Below are positions 35,103 through 45,200 of a stretch of DNA of 64,000 bases, in pieces (position 1 is the first letter of the stretch; each line of letters starts with the position of its first letter). Both the position numbers and the translations under genes were made by a program. The stretch is taken from contig NZ_FNID01000010.1 in the NCBI RefSeq assembly GCF_900103835.1, forward strand, positions 27,421 to 91,420. The letters run 5' to 3'. The DNA comes from Acetanaerobacterium elongatum (GTDB taxonomy: Bacteria > Bacillota > Clostridia > Oscillospirales > Ruminococcaceae). The notes beneath the pieces are model-generated. The model worked only from the letters and a program-made list of their open reading frames with translations, did no database searches and had not been told where the DNA came from.

Positions 35103-36065
35103 TTATCTTAGTTCCAAACGCTCGAAAATTCGGTAGCAAATGTATGTCAAATAAGGAGACGGCACTTTCTTCTGGCCAAAATCCCAGTCCTTTAATTTCA
35201 AATACACCGATTCAGGCGTAAAAAAGCCTTCTTTATCTTGTTTACTTTTTATATGCGCAACCATCTCAAGGAAGCGCGGGTCAATCCGTACAAACTCATA
35301 TTTGCTCAGCACTCCGGCTACGCTGACAATATCATACCAGCATGACGGTGCCTTCAGCTTGCGGAAGTCGGTACCCATATAGAACATATAAGGATGCTGA
35401 CCAAGGCTGTTTTCCCACAGGCTCAGCAGCGTTTTCGCGGAGGAAACCGCAATCTGTGAATCTTTATACTCCGGTATATGCGACAGCAGATCGGCCATAA
35501 TCAGTGTCGCATACGGGCAGCAATCGTCCTTTTTACCGGGTCCTCTGAATTTGCCCAGTTCTGGGGAAACAGCGCAGGGGAAGCCGTTATCCCTACATAG
35601 AGATACCAAATAGTCAACGCCGGGCTTGATATATTCACGATAATCCATACCCGCCTTTAGCAGAGCGAGCAAAAGCTGCGGGGCGTCGCACAGGCACCAG
35701 CTGAACACATCCTCGCCCGTACCGCCGAAATGCTTCGGGACATTGGTCATAGACTGATAGATGCCGTGCTCGTCCCGGTGCTTAAGAATTTCATCGACGG
35801 CCGCTTTTATTTCGGGAACTTCCATGCCGAATCCGATATCCAGCAGAAACAGCAGCTTGTGTATCGGCAGCTCGGGGTTTTTATGGTTTGTTACCAGCGT
35901 ACCGTGAAATGCCGAAACGTCCTCAAGGTACTTTTTGATACGGCTATCCGCCAGCGCAGCGTTTCTGAGCTCAACGAGAGCGTCCTCTGAGTCGTTGCAT
36001 AAATTATGATGAATCGCGTATTTAAGCCAGCCTTCGCTGCGCTCCAAGAGCTTTTGATATTCCAT
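35103..36065 (-). CDS. Alpha/alpha-toroid (prenyltransferase/squalene-oxidase-like) protein
   Basis: A 320-residue protein of repeated helical hairpins that resemble the alpha/alpha-barrel of squalene cyclase/prenyltransferase-like proteins: GIYQSMTNVPKHFGGTG, then WCLCDAPQLLLALLKAGM, CCPYATLIMADLLSHIP and CWYDIVSVAGVLSKYEF. The typical cyclase acid motif (DxDD) is not seen, so an enzymatic role is not claimed. It reads toward the prophage end and is probably a host gene flanking the integration site. Found downstream of the CopZ-like gene with a 32-base gap, so the two may be cotranscribed. Confidence 0.6.
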   Translation of the reverse strand: MEYQKLLERSEGWLKYAIHHNLCNDSEDALVELRNAALADSRIKKYLEDVSAFHGTLVTNHKNPELPIHKLLFLLDIGFGMEVPEIKAAVDEILKHRDEHGIYQSMTNVPKHFGGTGEDVFSWCLCDAPQLLLALLKAGMDYREYIKPGVDYLVSLCRDNGFPCAVSPELGKFRGPGKKDDCCPYATLIMADLLSHIPEYKDSQIAVSSAKTLLSLWENSLGQHPYMFYMGTDFRKLKAPSCWYDIVSVAGVLSKYEFVRIDPRFLEMVAHIKSKQDKEGFFTPESVYLKLKDWDFGQKKVPSPYLTYICYRIFERLELR

Positions 36066-36097
36066 ACTGCAATCACCTACTTTTCACCAAACTCAAG

Positions 36098-36586
36098 TTA
36101 TTCCATGGCCAGTCCTTTATCAATAGCTTCCTGAATAATTTTATGGCAGCAAACGCCAAGCGGATTATTCTCTTTGCAATTGGAGTTTTTCATCGCTCCG
36201 GTAATGGCGTTCACTTCCTTAACCGTTTTTGCTCCATGCTTTACAACTGCTTCTATTATCTGTTCTTCAGTTACTTTACTGCAATAGCATGCATACTTAG
36301 GATTTGCATCTTTTTTGAACCAAATGGGAACACTGACCTGGTCTTTTAAGAATGTCGTTCCATTGTCCAAGTTATAGTAAACCACTTCGCAATCTTCATT
36401 CATGCAGATCTTGTAGCAATCTCCTGCTATATCTTTGCGATGGCTTTCTGCCACCAGATGTTCAACGGTTACCTTGCCTACAGATATTCCCTCACTATTG
36501 CAGACGGGGCACTTATTTGCCTTGGCCATATCTGTCACTTTTGTGTTGCATCCACAACAGCAGTCATTATTTAAATTCATATCCAA
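36098..36586 (-). CDS. CopZ-like metallochaperone with [2Fe-2S] domain
   Basis: A 162-residue Cys-rich protein. The N-terminal 20 residues hold CCCGC and a CPVC pair, probably zinc. The middle (CYKICMNEDCEVVYYN, then YACYCSKVTEEQIIEAV) and end (NNPLGVCCHKIIQEAI) match the CopZ N-terminal/BFD-like [2Fe-2S] fold of Archaeoglobus-type CopZ, which carries copper or electrons. It is likely a host gene between the prophage and the relic of an insertion sequence. A TTTTGGATATG-type start with GGAGG precedes the ATG on the minus strand. Confidence 0.7.
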   Translation of the reverse strand: MDMNLNNDCCCGCNTKVTDMAKANKCPVCNSEGISVGKVTVEHLVAESHRKDIAGDCYKICMNEDCEVVYYNLDNGTTFLKDQVSVPIWFKKDANPKYACYCSKVTEEQIIEAVVKHGAKTVKEVNAITGAMKNSNCKENNPLGVCCHKIIQEAIDKGLAME

Positions 36587-36615
36587 AACCTCCGTTTACT
36601 GAGATTGATTTGCGT

Positions 36616-37031
36616 ATCTAATCTGACCACACAACCTTGACATTTTCAAAAAACATCTAAACCGACCACTCACGAACCCATGTTATCTAAATCGACCACT
36701 CGTCAAACACCGACATCTAAATCGCTCTCTCGCACTCGAAAATGCCCGCTTTGACTTGTTTCCTCGAAGCGATAAATTTGCGATTTTAGCACGTCGGATT
36801 TTTACACCCAAACTCCGAAAAGCCCAGTGCTACTGAACTTTTTATGCACTTACTTATCAACCCTTGTTATCAATACAACTGTCTCAACGTGGAACGATAG
36901 CATCAGATTGATGTCGGGTATGTATTTCTCGTTTTGCGCGTTCGCGGGGATAGGTCAGGTATGGTTTTAATTGGTTATTTCTGTTCGCGGGAACAGGTCA
37001 ACAGTTTTTGTCGATTCGCGGGAATAAGTCA
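36616..37031. mobile_element. Remnant ends of an IS21-type insertion element
   Basis: The 36587-37133 interval has no gene. Its left part holds four related copies of ATCTAAATCGACCACTC (36616, 36655, 36685, 36715; the last three exactly 30 bases apart, the first and fourth degenerate). Its right part holds three copies of TTCGCGGGAATAGGTCA (36941, 36984, 37015). Multiple internally repeated binding sites at both tips are a hallmark of IS21-family elements, whose transposase genes are missing here. The rest of the interval shows no other feature. Identification is by architecture, not by a database match. Confidence 0.5.
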
Positions 37032-37133
37032 ATATATGTTCAAATCCCGCCGACTCCAACACCTTCGCACCGCATAGAGGGATGCAAAGATACGATGGGT
37101 CTGTCAATAGTCTGTCACTAGGTCACAATCATA

Positions 37134-38249
37134 TTACTTCAATATTTTTATCAATGTAGCTACGATGGCATCAACATCATCAGCAGTGTTATTCTTTCCA
37201 AGAGATATTCGAATTGTACCCTTTGCATGTTTCTCATCCAAGCCGATAGCCTTAAGCACATGTGATATTTCTGTGCTCTCACTATTACATGCAGACCCTG
37301 TGGATATGCAAATACCAGCTAAGTCCATGCGATGAAGAATTGCTTCGCCGTCAGCACCAGCAAAGGACAAACTAATCAATCCGGGAAGCGTTTTATCTCC
37401 ACCATTGCGTATATACGAGATATGCGCATCGGAGAGCATACTAAGCAGCTGATGTTCCAGCATATAGATGCTTGTCAAATGATCATCCAAACAATCACAA
37501 TTTTCCTTCAGTGCAACTGCCATTCCTACAATGGATGCAACATTCTCTGTGCCAGCTCGACGCGAGTTTTCCTGTGCACCCCCATCAATATATGGAGCAA
37601 TTTCTGTTCCTTTGCGTATGTAGAGGAACCCAACACCCTTAGGGCCGTTAAACTTATGCGCAGATGCCGACAGCATATCGACACCGAGTTCTCGGACATC
37701 GATTTTTATATGACCGACGGCTTGTACAGCATCCGTATGAAACAGCGCACCATATGAGTGAGCTACTTCACAGAGTTCTTTAATCGGTTGAATTGTACCA
37801 ATCTCGTTATTTGCAAGCATTATCGACACGAGTCGTGTGGAATCACAAATCTTATTGCTCAGTGATTCAGGCGTGATGATGCCAGTCACTGCCGGCATAA
37901 GATAGGTAACGGGGTATCCGAGTCTCTCAATTACGGCGCATGAATGTAGCACAGCATGATGCTCAAATGCAGATGTTATCGTAGCTCGCTTATTGGAGTC
38001 AGCGAAAGCCGATCCTTTGATTGCCCAGTTGTCGCTTTCAGTGCCACCGGAAGTAAAGATAATCTCCTCTGGCTGCGCATTAATACATTCAGCAATAATA
38101 GCCCTTGCTTCTATGAGGGCTTTTTTAGATTTCCTTGAAAAAGAATAGGGCTGTGATGCGTTACCGTATTCATCGATCAGCCACGGCGTCATCGCTTCAA
38201 AGGCAGTTTTATTTAGTTGTGTTGTTGCCGCGTTATCGGCATAAATCAT
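37134..38249 (-). CDS. Cysteine desulfurase (IscS/NifS/DndA-like) of the defence operon
   Basis: A 371-residue PLP enzyme that takes sulfur from cysteine and holds it as a persulfide. It has the N-terminal YADNAATTQ motif, FTSGGTESDNWAIKG, the cofactor histidine in SAFEHHAVL, the PLP lysine in SASAHKFNGPKGVGF (about residue 198), and the active-site cysteine in STGSACNSES (about 318). ATG at 38249 follows GAGGTGG closely. In Dnd and Ssp phosphorothioation systems the desulfurase (DndA, SspA) feeds a PP-loop sulfurtransferase; here BrxP at 46459 is the obvious acceptor. A role in ordinary Fe-S cluster assembly for BrxP is an alternative. Confidence 0.92.
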   Translation of the reverse strand: MIYADNAATTQLNKTAFEAMTPWLIDEYGNASQPYSFSRKSKKALIEARAIIAECINAQPEEIIFTSGGTESDNWAIKGSAFADSNKRATITSAFEHHAVLHSCAVIERLGYPVTYLMPAVTGIITPESLSNKICDSTRLVSIMLANNEIGTIQPIKELCEVAHSYGALFHTDAVQAVGHIKIDVRELGVDMLSASAHKFNGPKGVGFLYIRKGTEIAPYIDGGAQENSRRAGTENVASIVGMAVALKENCDCLDDHLTSIYMLEHQLLSMLSDAHISYIRNGGDKTLPGLISLSFAGADGEAILHRMDLAGICISTGSACNSESTEISHVLKAIGLDEKHAKGTIRISLGKNNTADDVDAIVATLIKILK

Positions 38250-38260
38250 CAATGACCACC

Positions 38261-38458
38261 TCACTTGAAAAGCGTACAGCCTTCATCTTTGAAATCTTGG
38301 ATTTTATCAAAAAGTTCCTGCACCGTACAGCCAAGATATGCAGCCAAACACTCCATACAATAATAATTGGTTATATCTATACCCAAGAGTTTTTTATTTA
38401 TCCCAATTGCGTCCTTATCGAGATCCTCTTTACCACAAATGACACAATTAATCCTCAT
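38261..38458 (-). CDS. Four-cysteine miniprotein
   Basis: A 65-residue protein with CVIC at residues 5-8 and CMEC near 34-37, a spacing suited to one zinc or iron-sulfur site, followed by a helical C-terminal half (CTVQELFDKIQDFKDEGC). Its start overlaps the BrxL stop (GTGATGAGG), so it is translationally coupled, and it ends 12 bases before the desulfurase. It could be an adaptor or a scaffold for sulfur transfer; no family is recognised. ATG at 38458 is used rather than GTG at 38461. Confidence 0.7.
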   Translation of the reverse strand: MRINCVICGKEDLDKDAIGINKKLLGIDITNYYCMECLAAYLGCTVQELFDKIQDFKDEGCTLFK

Positions 38459-39902
38459 CACTTATCTCCCTTAGGGAAAATGTCGGCATCTGCTTTTCAT
38501 CCTTTGCATATTCCTTGTCAAGAATGGCAAGCTGTTTTTGAATAATACCACGCATCCTTACAGCAGGACGTAAGCAGTATTGTTGTAATTTTTTCGCATT
38601 AATATCCTTAACACTTCTGACATTCGGAAATAGCAATTTCAGATATGCGGTTGCAATGCGCTTCACAGCTTCAATATGCCTTTCATAACCATTATCAGAT
38701 ACTTCAACAAGCTGTTCTACAATGGCACGATATGTTATATCATCGCGAAGAGCGTGCATTATTGTACAGAAATACTCTGTATTAAGCGCCCAGCCGGACA
38801 CTTTTAAGCCGGGCTGCATAGGTGGAATGTCCCAACCTTTTATAAATCCGTGAATTCTGTCTACCATTGCGCTTTCTTGAAAAAGTGAAGGCAATTCGGT
38901 AAGCATATTTCTATACTCATCCATGTTGTCAGTTTCAATGTTTCCGAGGAAGACAATGCCTGCGTCGGATGCCACCTCGAAGCCGTTGACATCGCATCTG
39001 CCTTTTTCCATATATCCTTGGAGAATAGAGCGCATCTCATTCACATCGCTAAATTGAACCAGCTTTACCTCGTCAATCGCGACATAATCATGTCCAGTAA
39101 TATAGCCAAGAGTTTTTCTGGCGGTATCATAAAACATTTTTGCTCTTGACACTTTACCACCGTCTGTAAGAAGCCCGTATTTGCTAATATTCCCATACAC
39201 ATAGGATTTCCCAGTACCCTTAGGCGCTAACTCAATCAAATTTAAATTTTTTTCTACGAAAGGAAGAAGGCGAGTAAGCATGGCTAGCTTCTGTTCTTCG
39301 TTGGCATACCCTTCGGCGTTATAATCCATTGCACCGAGAAGAATATCGATCCACTCGTCAGTAGTAAATTCTGAACGAATATCTTTATAGAAATCCATGT
39401 CAATCGAATACGGACAGAAGTCGGTGAAGCCTGTTAACATTATCTTTCCCGGGATTTTTGGTTTTGCAGAATCATCTGGCTGTCTGTACCCTAGTTCCAC
39501 GATTCCCCATGTTTCATGACCTTTAACCAATTCTTTTTTAAATGTATTCCAAATATGGGGCTCTATAACAGTTTCCTTGTTCGACAATCCAAAGTCCGGA
39601 AGACTGAAAGTAATCTCCTCGGTCTTAATGTCAATATCAATCGAAATCTTTGTAAGTATCTTAACACGTTCATTTTCAACGATGATTCGATTTTTTATCT
39701 TCAGCCATTCTTCCTTCTTGGGCATGTAGGCTTCAACAAAGCTGGACAATTCATCAACATCAAAATGTCCATCTTCATCTTCAAATTTTTTGAGAACCCA
39801 ATCCCGCAAAAAGGAGGGCAGCTTCAAAGCCTTAAAAGTGCTATTCTGCTTCAGGTCTTTGTATACCACCATTTCATCGAAACAGTCTCTTAATTTATCC
39901 AT
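38448..39902 (-). CDS. brxL: BrxL-type AAA+ protein, short form
   Basis: A 484-residue AAA+ protein of the BREX BrxL group. The N-terminal part is helical (KALKLPSFLRDWVLKKFED). The ATPase core has Walker A LAPKGTGKSYVYG (about residue 240), Walker B YVAIDEV (about 293) and FLGNIETDN (sensor 1). BrxL of type 1 systems is about 680 residues and ends in a Lon-like fold; this one stops soon after the AAA+ lid and no Ser-Lys dyad is visible, so it is probably a DNA-acting motor without protease. Seventeen bases separate it from pglZ. Confidence 0.85.
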   Translation of the reverse strand: MDKLRDCFDEMVVYKDLKQNSTFKALKLPSFLRDWVLKKFEDEDGHFDVDELSSFVEAYMPKKEEWLKIKNRIIVENERVKILTKISIDIDIKTEEITFSLPDFGLSNKETVIEPHIWNTFKKELVKGHETWGIVELGYRQPDDSAKPKIPGKIMLTGFTDFCPYSIDMDFYKDIRSEFTTDEWIDILLGAMDYNAEGYANEEQKLAMLTRLLPFVEKNLNLIELAPKGTGKSYVYGNISKYGLLTDGGKVSRAKMFYDTARKTLGYITGHDYVAIDEVKLVQFSDVNEMRSILQGYMEKGRCDVNGFEVASDAGIVFLGNIETDNMDEYRNMLTELPSLFQESAMVDRIHGFIKGWDIPPMQPGLKVSGWALNTEYFCTIMHALRDDITYRAIVEQLVEVSDNGYERHIEAVKRIATAYLKLLFPNVRSVKDINAKKLQQYCLRPAVRMRGIIQKQLAILDKEYAKDEKQMPTFSLREISDED

Positions 39903-39919
39903 TATGATTTTTCCCCCCC

Positions 39920-42220
39920 TTACAGTAGGTCTTTTACACTGGAACCTTCGTTTCTAACAACGATAGGAATATTTGATGCAACCAAATTTCCACACGCATA
40001 TACATCTACGGAGTATTGCCTTGCACGTTTGATATCTGGCATTTCCACTAAGAAGAAATTACCGTCTATTGGTGTTGCGTCGTAGTACTTACCGTTAACA
40101 CACACGCTTACATCCTGCAGTGTTCTTGTAGAGAACAGTTTTACAGCCGCTTTTTTACGATAGCTAACAAGAATTTCAGGTACTCCAACAAAGCTGGCTG
40201 GGGCATCAGACGGCATCAGCTTAATTTCAATTGTCCCTGGCGTATAAGTAATTTCTATTATCGGTACGGCTACTTCTTCGAGAGTCGCGCCGCCATGTAC
40301 TTCAAAATTCGCCTTGCGCCCCCCTTTGAAACGGTCATAATTCGCAAGCGCCCAGAAATCATCAGCGTCTGTTGCAAAGTCAGGCTGAACGTCAATTTCA
40401 GATTTAGGGCAGCATCTGCCAGAATGGATACCATTACTGCCCATTTCCCACTGGTTTTCCGTTTTGTGTATAACTGCAAGTCGGCTAGCCCCGTGATCTG
40501 ATATTATTATAGCTTTATCAATTGTACTATTCGCTAATTTAACTTTTATCTTGTCGACTACATCCTCGATAATTGATAGTTCCTGTGAAATATAAATTGG
40601 AGGTTTCACTGGCTGATAATCATAGTCATCTTTGCCATGGTGTTTGATTTCATCGATATCTTTTATTGAAATAATCGGATGCGTTGAATTTGCAAATGCA
40701 TCAATAAATTCCTTGTTACGGCTTGTAATCGACGGCAATTCACAGCGACACACATCCACACGAGCCATCATTCCTCTATCGTGGCATAAAGACATGATAA
40801 AACCGAGGTATTCTACACCAAGAGCATCAATGAAATATAACTGCGCCCCATGTTTGTCAATAGCCTCGACTCGTGAAGCGCGAGGTTCAAGAATGCTATT
40901 ATATTCTCGCTTTTCTGCTTGCTCCATGACAATGGCCTCGAATTCAGGAAGTACCTTGTTGATGATTTTTTCATATTTGTATGCCTGGAAGTAATCATCA
41001 AGCAAAGAATTTTTAAATCTAAATGGCAATAGATATGCATGCAGTTTAGGATATACGATTTTCAAAATTGCGGTCAGTTCTTCCTTACTAAATTCAAGAC
41101 CATACCTATCAAGCAAGAAGAATATCGTTTCCTTTTCCTGTTGAGTGTTATCAGTCAAGTAATAAATCGCAGTCTTTTCCTTACTAATAACAATTTTACA
41201 GAAATCAACAACATCATCAATCGGATTGCCAAATGCATTCAGTAACGCTTTTCTTGTATTGTAGCAATCCATGAAAGTGCTGCTTGTTGGCTCGAATTCC
41301 AAGATATCTCGATAAGCATGACGAACCAAATCGACTACGCTTGCGGCTCTGGATGCAGCAGTATTAAGGCACCAGTTATTCTTCGCCCCATATAATTTCA
41401 ATGCAATAAAGTACAACCACTTTTTCTCGGAATCAAAGTTTAAGTAATTGGGTATTACAAGGTCAAGAGTTTTAGTATTGCCAAACTCAGCTGTTATGAG
41501 AGCCTCCCAAGTGCCACCTTTCTTTAATTTCTCAAGAGCGTATTTCCAATCTATATCAGTACCCAGAGCTTCACTCAGCGTCTGCGTTGCGGTATCTTTG
41601 AATGCGAGAGCATCATAGGCTTTTTTTAGATCTGATATTAGGTAGAGAGAATCTGGGAAGTTTTTTCGTTCCTTCTCTGTGTTGATATAAATTGTAGCAA
41701 CTTTCTTCGTTTCTACTGCATCCGCAAAAGCATGAATTCCTGAAACAATAGTGATACCATTCGGAAGCGGCAACTCGCTTGATGTGAAGATGAGTTTTGT
41801 ATGGTCATCTTCGACGCCGTCTACTATACAGATACGCCCAGAGAGACGCGGGTCGGAGAAATTCAAATACACCCTGCATTGAAACGACAGAACAACAACG
41901 TGACCAGCAATAGTCATAGCAAGGAGATTTGATAATTCACTTTTAAGTTCCGTTTCACCATTGAGCTTTAAAAAGGAAGTCAACCCCGTCAGAAAAACAG
42001 GTTCCTCCTTTTTCGCAATAACATCAAGCAATGTATCCATACGTGGAAGCTCATCGGTTTTGCAATAGTCGGCTGTGGCAATAAAAGTATTGCCGCTGAC
42101 TTTGAAGTGAGAAACAATATCCGATAAATCGGCCGAGTTTTGCACATCAACCACAAGCACGCCAACATCGCTTTTTGAAAGGTACTTTTCTATTTTCTTT
42201 ATACACGCCTCGGTGTTCAT
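39920..42220 (-). CDS. pglZ: PglZ-type alkaline-phosphatase-fold protein
   Basis: A 766-residue BREX core protein. The PglZ domain in the central to C-terminal part keeps metal-ligand motifs of the alkaline phosphatase superfamily: QLYFIDALGVEYLGF (about residue 465, with the Asp of the DALG motif) and IIISDHGASRLAVI (about 575, with Asp-His). The N-terminal 190 residues look like a P-loop-free alpha/beta domain, with VGVLVVDVQN near the start. PglZ is required in all BREX types and metal-dependent DNA cleavage has been shown for some members. Twelve bases separate it from brxC. Confidence 0.9.
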   Translation of the reverse strand: MNTEACIKKIEKYLSKSDVGVLVVDVQNSADLSDIVSHFKVSGNTFIATADYCKTDELPRMDTLLDVIAKKEEPVFLTGLTSFLKLNGETELKSELSNLLAMTIAGHVVVLSFQCRVYLNFSDPRLSGRICIVDGVEDDHTKLIFTSSELPLPNGITIVSGIHAFADAVETKKVATIYINTEKERKNFPDSLYLISDLKKAYDALAFKDTATQTLSEALGTDIDWKYALEKLKKGGTWEALITAEFGNTKTLDLVIPNYLNFDSEKKWLYFIALKLYGAKNNWCLNTAASRAASVVDLVRHAYRDILEFEPTSSTFMDCYNTRKALLNAFGNPIDDVVDFCKIVISKEKTAIYYLTDNTQQEKETIFFLLDRYGLEFSKEELTAILKIVYPKLHAYLLPFRFKNSLLDDYFQAYKYEKIINKVLPEFEAIVMEQAEKREYNSILEPRASRVEAIDKHGAQLYFIDALGVEYLGFIMSLCHDRGMMARVDVCRCELPSITSRNKEFIDAFANSTHPIISIKDIDEIKHHGKDDYDYQPVKPPIYISQELSIIEDVVDKIKVKLANSTIDKAIIISDHGASRLAVIHKTENQWEMGSNGIHSGRCCPKSEIDVQPDFATDADDFWALANYDRFKGGRKANFEVHGGATLEEVAVPIIEITYTPGTIEIKLMPSDAPASFVGVPEILVSYRKKAAVKLFSTRTLQDVSVCVNGKYYDATPIDGNFFLVEMPDIKRARQYSVDVYACGNLVASNIPIVVRNEGSSVKDLL

Positions 42221-42232
42221 GTGCTCGCCTCC

Positions 42233-45200
42233 TTACTTTCCTTTGATAATCTCCATACCGACAATCATATTGTCTTTGATAAGGCTCTTTAGATAGTCTC
42301 GCGCATCCTCAATACCCATCTTGTCAATTTTCTCAAGCGCGCGGGTACAACCACTTTGAGAGTATTTTGCCTCGGCCATTTGTTTTAGACGCTTGTCGAC
42401 TTCAGGTAAACCAAACCAATCATATGGATCTGATGTCAAGGTTCGGTCAAGATAATCCTTGACTTCTTCAATATTTGTAAGCAGAACAGCATAATCCTTA
42501 ATTATTGTTTCTCGAAATGCAACATCCAGTGCATTATCATTGTTCAGCGATCCAAAAAAATCTGCCGTTTCAAGATACTCTATAGCCTTATCAATAGACT
42601 GTGCATCAAGATTGCTCTTGTTTATGGTGCCAAATGCAGCCCGCGCCTTTTGCACGTCTTCATCACGAATTAAGCAGAGTATCGGCATTTTATGCTTCTT
42701 CGACCATTCTCTCGGAGAGCTGGAGCCAGTTTTATCCTGCCATAATTTCTTCAGCTTAGCACTTCCGAGCGTTGCCTTATATGCTTTAACCTTATCTTCG
42801 ACGGAGACAAAATAATCATTTTTCTCTTGCGTGAAGGCACCGGCGGGCATAGTAGCATAGAGTTCACAGATTTCATCGTCCGATAGGTCGCTCAAGTAGT
42901 AAGCGCAAACACGCTTGAACAGGTCGGCTTGGTTATTATACAGATTGCGGAAAGCCTCACCATTTAATACAAGTAAATCATAGAATTTTTGCTTCTGGGA
43001 GTCTAGAAGTTGTCCCGACTTTTTTATTGCGCACAGGAGTTCCATGAAAGGCGATATTTCGTCAAGATAATTTTTTGCGGCAGCAAAAGAAACCCGAATG
43101 TATCCACACTTGGTACACCATTCTTTTATGGTCACATCAAAAGTGATGTTCTTGGAAAGTGTCTTATTGCTTTCATTAATAATTTTATATTCAAGAATTA
43201 CCTCGCGGATTTTCTGTTGTACGGTGTCAACATTCCATACCCAGTTAGCGGCATCAGCATCGAATTTACGGCGCAGAACGTTGATATACTGCCCGCCATC
43301 ACCGATAGTAGATGCAAGTGAAATAAGTTCACCATTTTCAAATGTCTTCAGGTATTCTGTCATACCTTGAGCGCATTTTTCTTTAGTAAGAATGATCTTC
43401 AAATCTTCTGTAGCATTCGGATGATCAATACAGGCGCGACCGATACACATGGCAATATCGCTGTCTGTTTTGGTTGCACCCATATTATTACTGTTGGCAA
43501 TACCACAGAAACTATCGATAATCGTTTCAAGAACATCAGTATCTGTCTTTAGACTTTCACTTGACAGAATGTATTTCAACGTCCAAATCGGGAAAGCGAA
43601 TTCCTTCATTTTATTACGAATACGCTCACGGGTCTGTTCCACAGAAGTGCAGAGATTGAGTGGAATATTGAAGGCAATAGACGTTGCTTCATTAAAGGCC
43701 TTTTCATCATCGGTCATTGCGACAATATACTTGTCCCTGTATCGAGGGTTAGGCGTGATTTGCAACCGAATCACTTCGTCGACCATTTCTTTGAGCTTAT
43801 TAATGTCAAGCAGGTCGTTGGTAAGCCCATCACTCCAGCTATACGAACCAGTAGCATATTCTTTTAACACGAATCCGAGGATAAATGCCGAAAGATTGCA
43901 AGGCATAAAGCCATAAGGTGGTAGACTCAATGTATCATATATCCGTTTAATAGAAACGCGACCACCGCCGATTTCAAAAGCATCAGTGATAATTTTATCA
44001 ACAAGCAGTTTAATCTTTGATATGAGCAGATGTGGAGATGCTATCCAATACTCATCAACTTTCCATGCTCCATCAAGGGCGTTTTCAAGTTTCGTCGATG
44101 GGCTTCCAGAAAGGAATGTACCGGACGTTTTCTGAGTTGCACCACACTCAACGCCCTGCTTCAAGCTACTTGGTGTAAACATATTGGCTATAACACTATA
44201 TGTTCCTTCAAGGCAACTTGGGAACTTCTGTTTATTAATCTCTTCCAACGCCAAATAAAGTGCCTCAATCGTGGTAACTCTCTCTCCATTTGGCTTGCTT
44301 TCAGAGAAGACCATTAACTCACCGTTGGAAATACGGTTTTTCCATTTTTTTAGCGCTTCCTTCGCATTGTTGGCATACTGTGTTGCAAGGGTATTGTCTT
44401 TGCCCTGTTGATACATGGACTGTGCCATATCGCTACGATACTGGGTATACCCATCAGCACCGAATGGAGTCCGAGAGGCGTCGATGAAGACAATATGATT
44501 GTTACTGCTGTTGACTACATCGCTAATCTTCTTACCAATGACAACACTTTCCGCGTCGTCTTTTGCAAAGCATACAACAGCAACTATTTTATTTGTAAAA
44601 TTCGCTTCCTGATTGCGGAGTAGACGAACAGTCGAATCAAGGTCGGTTGATGATACATATCGAAGTTCATAACGAAGTTTTAGCGCACCACCGAGAGTAA
44701 TTGTGTCAGTGATTCTTGTCCTGTCGACAAGCTCCTCGGTGACAAGCTGTGTCGTTGTTTTCTTGTCAATCTGGTCTAAGAACGGCTTAAGGTCGGCACC
44801 ACTGACTTCATTCACATAGGCGCAGTATTGAAATTTGCCCCCGCCGAGCTGCTTTTTGAATAACACCTTATCGCGTACCAATTTTTCAGCGCAACGGCCA
44901 GCTCGGCTTCCATCAAGGTCAGAACCTTCAAAGGCGTTATTTATGTTGCGTTCATTCGGAATGAAGAGCTCGACAGAGTCGCCGGCATTCTGAGAAATAG
45001 CCTGCAAGAGCAATACTGTTTTTAGCACTCTAGTTTCATCTGGTTGCAAGTGCTGATTACCGGCACGAGTGAAATAGTCAAGAATTGCGCGGATATCGTG
45101 CGTAAGATATTCTTTGCCCTTTTCATAGAAGAACTCCCATAACATATCTATTGTTAGGAGCGGATTTTCATAATCAGGACCGAAGTTGTCGATAAACCAC

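Noticed and set aside
36616..36731. Possible CRISPR array because of 30-base periodic repeats
   Set aside because: The repeats are 17 bases, imperfect, only four, with 13-base intervals and no cas genes; IS-end repeats explain them better.
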